Source of the DNA: Theobroma cacao
Lineage: Eukaryota > Streptophyta > Magnoliopsida > Malvales > Malvaceae
Length of the DNA stretch: 64,000 nucleotides
Direction of reading: 5' to 3'
Assembly: GCF_000208745.1 (NCBI RefSeq)
Contig: NC_030854.1
Location: 19,979,604 to 20,043,603 of the forward strand
The position numbers and the translations under genes were made by a program. How positions within the stretch are numbered: position 1 is the stretch's first letter; each line of letters begins with the position of its first letter. The notes beneath the pieces were generated by a model that was given only the letters and a program-made list of their open reading frames with translations, had not been told where the DNA came from and did not search any database. Below, one piece after another: positions 55,723-64,000 of this stretch.

Positions 55723-58092
55723 ATCATGACCCAAATCTCGAGCCATGACAAGCGCATGGACTCAATGGACATAGTCCACTAAGCCCAAGCAAGCCTATTT
55801 ATATAATCTTGCTCATCATCCCGTCAACTAAACTTACATTTACATCTCATAATCTCAACCTTTAAGTACTTTAATAGTAAGTTATAACAATCAAAAACTG
55901 CATTTATATTAGCCCAAAATAACATTAAGCATTGCCACTCATGGTGGCTTTACCAATCAAAATATACATATACGATCTAAGGCATACATCTTAGTACTTT
56001 ACATCAAATGAACATATTTACAAACAAAAAAGACTGTAGGCTTCCAGCGGAGTGACCAAGGTGAAGGTGCGGCTACGGAATGCCAAGATACCTACAAAGG
56101 AGATGAAACTACGTGGACACCTCAACCTAGGTTCCAACTACCTTCTGATCTTAAAACATGAAGTTGAAAATAGTGAGTACAAACTCAATGATTGAACATA
56201 AAAAGGGAACAATCAAATGATAAGGAGAACTTGGAAATCATGATGCATTTGTTTCAAAAATAATGCAATTGATTTAATTTCTTACTAAAAACCCCTCATT
56301 TCAAACTTTGATTAATAACCTCATAGTGTTGCAAAAACCCATGATCAACCATGATGTTAAAGAATTGGAAAATATGGTAAAAACCGACAAGGTAGCATGC
56401 AGGACAAAAAGTTTCTCGCTGCAGCGAGAAGCAAGGCACCTAAATAAAGAAGGACCTCCTTTGCACTAAACATCCATTTGGTGCTGAATAAAATCAATTT
56501 GCAAGTAAATGGAAATTTTCAAGATTCATCATGCCATACAATCACATATTATAATCATGATCTTTCTACTGCATATACATATACCTAAACATATATCAAT
56601 TCGTATGCCACCCCATCTCACCCAGCTCATGTTCATCCCCCTACATCGTGCACATAGCCGGAGTCATCGCATGCATTCCCCCACATCGTGCACAAGTACA
56701 GACATCGTGTGCTCCCCACATTGCGCACAATTGATGCCATCATGTGCATCCCCCCACATTGTGCACACGAGCAATATCACCATTATTTTCCCTCACCACC
56801 ATCATCACCGGCAGGTGCATACTCACCCCGCACATGCACGGTTGCATTTGTCATGCAATGGTACCATTTGTGACATAGTATATATATATATATATCAACA
56901 TTATACAGAAACATATGGATTCATCACATTATCCATTTCATAAGATAAAACATTTCATAAGGGCTTGTTCCTGCGCGAGTTTTGAATAAAGAACTAATAA
57001 AACACTTTAGGGGATTCAATGAAACATACATGTGTATATCCCAAAACCTTTTTAATGCAAGTTCACTCATTGGTATTTGTTGAACTTTTAGTCGACTCTA
57101 ACTTCCCTAATGATCCAATTGGGGCTGAGGGGCCTCGTTGGAAGCTATCACACACAAAAACATCAGAGCCTATCCAATTTACATTAATATTGCTCCAAAA
57201 ACTATTTCCCAAATCAAGCTTCAATAGCCCTTCCTGTCTATGTTCCAATTACCATATGATTGGCTACTCAGTTTCTCTTCTTTAGTAACACTAGAAATAG
57301 ATAAACAACTTCAACAATAACACAACTGATAACTTCAATTACTAGCCATTATCAACAACTTAAAACCAATCCTAATTCATCACTCACCTTGGTGGATTGT
57401 AATGAAATTCCTCCCCAAGAGTCCTCAAGCTATCATGAAATCTCTCTCTCTTTACACAGTTCAACTGATGAGAGAAAGTATTGAATAAAGACTTTTAAGG
57501 GTTTGTTTAAGGTGAAAGAGTAAAAGAGTATGAAAAACCCTACAACAAGGTGTGCAAAGCACGAAGATTGAGGTTAGTTTGAGAGGGTGATGGAAGCTTG
57601 AGAGAAGCTTTCATGGAAGAGGAGAGAAGTGTGAGATGGGAGGCAAAAGAAGAAGAAGTTGTTGGAGAAATGAAGAAGCTGCTAGGAAAGTGAGATCTTT
57701 ATAGTTAAAGTTTATCCAACTTTACTTATTTACCGAAATACCCTTGGCAAGGCCACTTGTCTTCATCTCTTCCCATGTGCAATCTTTTCACTCTTTTAAC
57801 ACAAAGACAAGGTCCATAATAGTCTAAAAGTACTCGAGTTCACAAAACTTAAAATCTTTGACTCGGGGTGCAAAATAACTATTTTGCCCCTATTGTGAAA
57901 ATTTTTATCACTTCTAGTTTTCTTCGTATTTTCATCATTATACATCATTCATTCACTCCTTATGCCCACTTAGACCTTAAAATATTAGAAAACCTTCTTT
58001 TGGGAGCTTATTAGGGGAAATGATGAAATTACCCTTAGTCCGTGTTATCGCATCTACTTCTAACTACGAGTCATAGAGGTTGAGGTCTCACA
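55723..58092 (-). repeat. 5' LTR of Tek-B
   Basis: 2,370 bp, matching 48190-50576 throughout. The terminal TG of the plus strand has become TA next to the PBS. It has a shorter (TA)n run (about 56879-56895) and the CCCCCACATCGTGCAC array (56632-56770). Confidence 0.93.
56632..56770 (-). repeat. Minisatellite with core CCCCCACATCGTGCAC in the Tek-B 5' LTR
   Basis: Copies at about 56636, 56679, 56713 and 56749 correspond to those at 49105-49240, with point differences such as CACATTGTGCAC. Confidence 0.7.
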
Positions 58093-59449
58093 TGGTTTTA
58101 GTCCGATCTTTGAATAAGGGAGTGAACCATGTCTTTTTATGTGAAAAGTAAATTGAAAGGTTATTGAACCTTGGTTTCAAATAGTTTTAAGCGAAAGACT
58201 TGGGAACATTAATGTGATTTTTGAAAATGGTTTTGACAAACCAAGTGCGTCGAGAGTAGGTCAACTGTCACTTCAGTTAATTATGACCCTCTTGCACAAG
58301 TGAGCTCTAGCTAGAGAACCTTTGGGTCATTGACGGGTGATTAGGCATGGCGGGGGCCACAACTTGTGATATGTATACGTGGCTAGGCCACAAGTGACCC
58401 TAGTTGAGTAAGACTCCCAGATGTGCGCGGTATCTACCGCTTGATTCTCCAATGTCGGCCAACATCGTGGAGACTACCATGGCTATGGGAATCCGGTGGA
58501 GTAAGACTCCTAGATTATTATTATGTGGAAGTGGGTCCACGTGTTGATATTACACTCTCCTACTCGAGAGCCTTGTGACTTTTCAAAGCATACTCTCTTG
58601 CATGGTGGGGAGTTAAGATTTTCTCTACAGCTCCCATTGTTTAAATAAAAGCTTTCAGTGCTTAGTTGACAAACATGAGTTGATTTAGGTGGTTGTACAC
58701 TTTGATTTCTTTACATGCCACACATTTTGGGAGCGTGCATACCTTTATACTCTATTTCATATTTTGATGGCAAATGATGTTTTCGGTATTTGAAACTCTT
58801 TCTGTTACACTTATTTTCGACACTGTTTTGCCAAAGAAAGCATTGTGTTATGATTTTACGATATTATTTTTATAAGGCACAAATATCCTTCTCGTGGTTT
58901 GGTTTATAAGATTAGCATTTTATATTCTGGTTTTATCATTCAAATGATCTGCTTATTGTTTGTTTCCCATCTACTCCCTACTCACGGAGCTGATGATCAC
59001 TGAGTCTGCGAGACTTACCCCCTTATTTCCCTTTTGCAGGTAATGATCAGTAAGCAAGTTATTCATTAGCATTCATGGTCCACTGCGATGTAGGTAAAGG
59101 CATCTCATAGTACCCTATTCTGAGTTGCTCCGCTGCTAGAGGTCAAGTCGTAGCACTTTATTTAATTAAATTGTAAATGGATAATGGTCTTGGTACAAGT
59201 ATTAAATTGGAGATTTTAGACTTCATTGTATATACTTATGATTATATGTTTTAAAGATTGAATTGATTATTGTAATTGTGGTTCAAGTTATGATACAAAA
59301 GTATATCGTTTGAGCACTAATATGGATTGGTGAACGAATATAGTGCATTATCGGGAATCTCTAATAAGGCTTGCTTGAGTCTAGTGGGCTGCTATGCCTA
59401 TTAGGCCCATGCACCGGTCATGGCCCAAGATTTGGGCTGTGACATAGAA

Positions 59450-60670
59450 TTGTACCCTTTACTCATACGGGGTAATCTAGTCACAAAATCCATGGAGATA
59501 TGCTCCCACTTTAACTCAGGGACAAGTAAAGGCTATAATAATCTGGCAAGCCTCTGATGCTTTGCCTTAACATGTTGGCACACTAGACACTTGGCAACAT
59601 ACTCGGCCACATCCCTTTTAAGACCTTCCCACTAGTGCATCTCTCTAAAGTCATGGTACATCTTGGTGGTGCCTGGATAAACAACATATGCTACCATGTT
59701 GGTCTCCTTTAGAATCTTTTGCCTTAAATCATCAATATCCAGCACATACACTCTAACCCATATCTGAGTAATTTGTCAATGCCTTTAGTGAACATTTGCC
59801 ATTTCTTCCTTGAGGATCCTCTAATGCCTTAGCCATAAATTCATCCTTGCCTTGTGCATCCTTGATGCGATCCATTAAGAGTGTTCTCACTTTAAAATGG
59901 GCTAATAATGCCTCTATATCATTAATCTCAAATTGAATACCATATCGCCTAAATCAACATACATTGCACCAATGATCTTCTTTTAATGGAGATGTGACTA
60001 AACTTCGCAAAGATTTTCTACTTAAAGCATTTGCCACCACATTGGCTTTGCAGGGATGATACAATATGGTTCAATCATAATCCTTAAGCAATTTCATCCA
60101 TCAACTTTGCCTAAGGTTGATATCTCTCTGCTTAAAAAAATACTTAAGACTCTTGTGGTCTGTGTAGATCTCACAAGTCTCACCATATAGGTAATGCCTC
60201 AAAATATTTAAGGTGAAAACTATGGCAACCATCTCCAAATCATGTGTATGGTAATTCTACTCATATCTCTTGAGCTATCTAGATGTGAATGCAATTACAT
60301 TTCCATGTTGCATAAGCACATATCCAAGTCCTACTTGTGATGTGTTGCAATAATCTGTATAACCCTTGTACCACAAGGCAAACTCAACATTAAAGCTATG
60401 GTAAGACAAATCTTGAGCTTCTCAAATCTCTCCTCACAAGCAGCTGTCCAAATAAACTTGACATTTTTTTTTTCAGCTTAATCATAAGAGCAACAATTCT
60501 AGAAAAATCCTTAATGAACTTGCGATAGTAGTCGACTAATTCCAAAAAATGAGGATCTCAATCAGATGTTGGCTTCAGCCACTTTTCCATCACCTCAATC
60601 TTCTTCGAGTCCACTTTTACCCTATTCTTAGACATTACGTGGCCTAAGAAGCTAACATTATCAAGCCAGA
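59450..60670 (-). pseudogene. Tek-A integrase start, RNase H and RT thumb
   Basis: This piece follows E in the minus-strand reading of Tek-A. It aligns with 51640-52870 of Tek-B: integrase zinc domain (about 59570-59760), RNase H (about 59990-60330) and RT thumb. The last frame, up to 60670, includes NVSFLGHVMSKNRVKVDSKKIEVM. It is full of stops. At 60670 it is interrupted by S5 and resumes at 63630. Confidence 0.82.
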
Positions 60671-63624
60671 TGTCACGACCCGGTACTCCCCTCGAGCCCG
60701 TGACAACCGTTGCGGTGTCCCGGAAGACACTTATTGCCCGGGATGTCAACCCGAAACCCCACAAGGCTTTACTATCAGTTTCTCTGTTCCCTTGTGAGCA
60801 ACCATTGTCAAATATCGTGTTCTAAAAGATTTTAAGCTGTTTCCAACTTTAAACAAATAAAATATTATTTTTCGTCTCACAAGGGTATTTTGGTCATTTT
60901 TCTCAAAAATTTTTAAACTGGCTAAAACGTAATATATAAGTACAAAACACATAATTCATATTCAAAATGAGTTTAGAAGTCTAAAATCTTCATTTAAAAC
61001 GAAATTATGGTTATTTGAATATAATAAGAAAATAAAAGAAATATTAAGTAAAATATTTTATTTTCTTATAAAACAATATTTATAGAGTTATATGTGAATA
61101 ATTTTTATAGCGTAAAAGCTAAATAAATTTATACATACTTAAATACAGTAAGCCAAAATATTTAATTTAATTTACAATAACAAGAGTGCCCCCGAATAAA
61201 CAAAAGTAAAGAGGACTGTGAACCTACGGTTTGGAAAATGCAGATCCCACTGTAGTCCTCAATGAGATCAGCTATCTACAGTCTATACTGAACCTGAAAT
61301 GGGTGGAAATGAGGGTGGTGAGATTATAAAATCCCAATGAGTAAATAGACATCATCATAAACATCTAGAGTTAAGTACATGGAGACAATAAAGTAAATCA
61401 TCATAAACTGGGTTATACAATTAGAACACATCTCGTTCAAAATACGTAAAAAGGCTTATGAATCTCACAAAAATCTAGGCTTGTGCCATAAATCTATTCT
61501 CGGGGATACCTTGGCCGAGGCATCCTACCAAGACGGCCAAGGCTATTAAAATTCACATTTCACATAAATCATATTTTTGTTTTGAAAACATAGCCGTTCC
61601 TTGGCGTTGGTTGAGTTCCCCTTCACGTGGTGGTTTGGCGTGAAGTGAACCTTAAGCTTTACCCTAGGAGATACCCTACGCGCCTCTCCGTTCAAGGTAA
61701 GAATATAATGGGGTTTACCGTGCCCCTCTAAAAGGCTGGTCCACAGAAACCCCCTACTGTAGTGATTAATTAATATATAATCCACCATATAATAAAACTC
61801 AATAACATGATATGGTAATTTTGTAATTCGCAGTTTTTCAAGGTAACCAAACAATTCGCATTTCAATACAATTGTCAATTAGCTAATCATGCTCGATTTA
61901 TCATAAGCCAGTCAATTTAAACAATCAAATTGTCACAATTAACAATCTCCGTGTACTCTATTTTCAAAATCATTATTAATTCCAAAACAATTTATAAATT
62001 AATTTCATTAAAACTCATTTATTCATAAAACATGAAAATTTACCTCTTTTAAATTCCTTTTTCAATAGAATTCATGAAAGCATCTAAAAACCACCCTAGA
62101 TAATTAAAATGACAGTAAGTTTACTCACAATGTCTATAATGCAGACTTTCGAAGCACTCTGTCTACTGGTCCTCGGATGCAATTTCCTTGCCTTTATCGG
62201 AGGACTCACCACCTTGACACAGTACAAAATCAAGAATTTCACCAAGTTGGTACTAAATCAAAATTAAACTAATTTAAACTACCAATGCTTGATATGGAAT
62301 GTAAAAATGCACTGGTAACTATCTAAACTCAATATTGGCCTAATTCGTCTTATCACCCGATTAAATTCCTAACGCGTCCGTTTAAACTCCAATTTAATTC
62401 TTTTCAGTTTCTATACCTCAATTGCACCCAAATTAACTTAATGGCCCTCAGTGTGGTGCAAATTATCAGTCTCGATAGTAAATTACGAAAATACCCCTAG
62501 TGGGCAAAAATTCATATTTTTGCTCTGAAAATTCCCATTATTTTTCTAGGCTCATAATTCATTATTCCTTAACCAATTCTCCTAGAATAAAATCAAACTC
62601 ATCCTCACTCACTACATGGTAAATTCAGCCATTAATGGTTGGGGGAGAAAATAAATTCTTTTCTTGTTGTTTTGTTTCTAAATATGCTAAACTAACTAAA
62701 AACACTAACATAAATTAAAATCAAATAAATCCAACAACTTTCTCTCTCCTAACCCATTTTTTCAGAATTGAATTCATCATGAAAACATGTAATTTAATCA
62801 TGGAAAATAAAGAGAAATGCTTGGGAATAAGAAAACTCAAGCTTAATAGAAAAAACTCACCTTTTTCACTTAATTTCCTTGAAAATTCACACTTTTTCTT
62901 TGATTTTCTCTCTCTAGGGTTTTGTTTTTGTTTTCTCTCTCTTCTTGCTGGTTTGGTCCGGCCATGGGGTGGAGATGGGCTGATTTTGTGCCTTTTAAAA
63001 AGGAAAATAATAAATTAATAAAGGCATGACACATGGCATCATGTCATTGGCCCGTTTTTAAAATTTTAAAAATTTAAACATTTTATCTCCACCACATGTT
63101 TAGTCAAGGGTCAAAGATGAAGACAAAGGAAGACCATGTGCTGGAAAAAATATCCTGGTGGTGGAAAATTACAATTTTGCCCCTGAGGTGGCAAAATTAC
63201 CATTTTACCCCTATACTCCAAATTATACCGAAATTAAAATTTTTCACTTCTAAACCTCAAATCATACTTCAATAAGTCAAATTATACTCTAATAAGTCAA
63301 ATGGGGTCAAAAAAATCTTTTCTAAAATTCCCATTTTGTCCCCAGGTGGTAAATGACCATTTTGCCCCTGGTTAGTGAAAATTCCGATTTGACTCCAAAT
63401 TGATCCTCAAACTCCAAATTACCATTTTAAGTCATCCATGAACTGTGAAACTCTTAATCTCACCTTAAAATTCCTATTTGATCTAGTTCGAGGATTAAAT
63501 AAACTTTGTTGTACTTCTAGATACAATACCAACTTTTGTAAATTTTTCGGGACTCTCCTAGCATGCAATCATGCTATCATCACATGTATGTCATGAATAG
63601 TATTTTATAAGGTCGGGCTTTACA
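60671..63624 (-). mobile_element. S5: complete S-family solo LTR in Tek-A RT
   Basis: A 2.95-kb unit from TGTCACGACCC to GGGCTTTACA, with TSD CCAGA (60666-60670) and CCAAA (63625-63629), one G-to-A apart. Tek-B has CCAGAACTCA at the corresponding uninterrupted site, which confirms the target. It contains the G-box CACGTG (61624-61629) and the inverted repeat CCTTGGCC..GGCCAAGG (about 61509-61541). Confidence 0.93.
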
Positions 63625-63629
63625 CCAAA

Positions 63630-64000
63630 ACTCATAGTTGGAGAACTTGGCATACAACTAGTGCTTCTTTAAAGTCTGTACCATAATCCTTAAGTGTTGT
63701 TTGTGTTCCTTTCAACTCCTCAAGTACACAAGTATCATTGATGAACACAACCAAAAACTTATCCAAATAGAGTTTGAAAACCCTATTCATCATATCCATA
63801 AAGGTTGCAGGGGTATTAGTTAATCCAAATGACATAACCAAAAAACTCATAATGACCATACCTTGTGCAAAAAGCTATCTTAGGTATATCCCCATCTTTA
63901 ATCCTTAGCTAATGATAACCTAATCATAGGTCAATCTTAGAGAAACACTTGGCCCCTTGCAATTGATAAAACAGATCATCTATACATGGAAAGGATACTT
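63630..64000 (-). pseudogene. Tek-A reverse transcriptase palm, cut by window edge
   Basis: The minus strand reads [37 protein letters not shown], so the catalytic FIDD has become FIND. It aligns with about 52880-53240 of Tek-B. The element continues beyond the window. Confidence 0.85.

Larger units (their letters stand above)
48190..58092 (-). mobile_element. Tek-B: nearly complete Tekay/Del-type Gypsy element
   Basis: A 9.9-kb minus-strand element with 2.4-kb LTRs that agree at about 95 of 100 positions in the parts compared by eye. It has a PBS, polypurine tract and all of gag, protease, RT, RNase H and integrase with a chromodomain-like C-terminus. The TSD is CGGTT (48185-48189) and TGGTT (58093-58097). 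It is the best preserved Gypsy copy here and the innermost and latest insertion in its nest. Several frameshifts and stops show it is not autonomous. Confidence 0.95.
46086..59444 (+). mobile_element. E: plus-strand Tekay-superfamily solo LTR, split by Tek-B
   Basis: It starts TGTAACACCCCGTAC (46086) and ends GGGCTGTGACA (59444), with a perfect TSD TAGAA (46081-46085 and 59445-59449). Without Tek-B it is about 3.45 kb and has no coding region. Its 3' end (GGCTTGCTTGAGTC, CACCGGTCATGGCCCAAG) is the reverse complement of the Tek-B LTR end at 48195-48275, so E and Tek-B are relatives in opposite orientation. The LTR fragment at 1-1114 has the E-type terminus. Confidence 0.9.
45671..64000 (-). 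mobile_element. Tek-A: outer minus-strand Tekay-type Gypsy element, split three ways
   Basis: Three pieces, 45671-46085, 59450-60670 and 63630 to the window end, align in order with the integrase, RNase H and RT of Tek-B. They are separated by solo LTR E with Tek-B inside it, and by solo LTR S5. Both interruptions have TSDs (TAGAA/TAGAA; CCAGA/CCAAA). The remainder of the element (gag, protease, 5' LTR) lies beyond the right edge; its 3' end is truncated at the Cop-F junction. All domains are heavily mutated. Confidence 0.88.

Noticed and set aside
56509..56943. 144-residue His-rich open frame
   Set aside because: It is the translation of the LTR minisatellite and (TA)n region of the Tek-B 5' LTR, on the strand opposite to pol. 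The other LTR has only shorter frames at this place.
62779..63018. 79-residue open frame at the S5 leader
   Set aside because: It is within solo LTR S5 and antisense to its orientation. The corresponding part of S3 has a different frame (30248-30433).
1..64000. A novel multi-gene system (defence, biosynthetic or signalling cluster)
   Set aside because: No co-oriented intact genes exist. All recognisable coding sequence is retrotransposon Gag or Pol with disabling mutations.

Overview
The window is repeat-dense nuclear DNA from a flowering plant, probably a dicot: AT-rich, with no ribosome-binding sites or operons and no recognisable intact host gene. Almost everything that can be identified is a decayed LTR retrotransposon, a solo LTR, or a small non-autonomous element. 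This is what pericentromeric or other gene-poor heterochromatin looks like. No species can be named from the sequence. The structural calls rest on LTR termini (TG..CA), target-site duplications (TSDs), primer-binding sites (PBS), polypurine tracts and conserved Gag-Pol motifs, all compared by eye within the window.

Layout. 1-1114 is the edge of a Tekay-type LTR. 1115-6266 is a broken chromovirus-like Gypsy element (El-1, minus strand). 6872-12214 is a structurally complete but mutated Copia element (Cop-1, minus) with both LTRs and a perfect 5-bp TSD. 12571-12654 is a very short tRNA-derived SINE. 13243-16076 is the first of five related solo LTRs (family S). 16077-17941 is unannotated, and 17942-18698 is a probable inverted-repeat DNA element with a CT-rich core. 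18932-31385 is an Athila nest: a minus-strand Athila (Ath-D) is split by a plus-strand Athila (Ath-C), and both LTRs of Ath-C carry S solo-LTR sequence. 31386-32973 is unclassified LTR-like DNA. 32974-39180 is a gag-bearing Copia remnant (Cop-G) with a second copy of the SINE and solo LTR S4 inside its gag. 39645-45668 is another Copia (Cop-F) whose LTR contains an Athila solo LTR. From 45671 to the window end is a minus-strand Tekay element (Tek-A), split by a plus-strand solo LTR (E) that is itself split by a nearly complete minus-strand Tekay element (Tek-B), and split again by solo LTR S5.

How it fits together. Every insertion with visible ends has a 5-bp TSD that is perfect or nearly so, so the order of events can be read: Tek-A, then E, then Tek-B; Ath-D, then Ath-C, then the S insertions; Cop-G, then S4. 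Mismatches in three of the TSDs and in the Athila PBS are all C-to-T or G-to-A transitions, as expected of methylated, silenced repeats. Solo LTRs outnumber full elements, so LTR-LTR recombination has been common. No element keeps an uninterrupted Gag-Pol frame, so none should be autonomous now. I found no previously undescribed multi-gene system. The most unusual items are the 84-91 bp SINE family, the palindromic G-box block shared by the S solo LTRs, and the Cop-1 PBS that appears to match the anticodon arm of tRNA-Ile.
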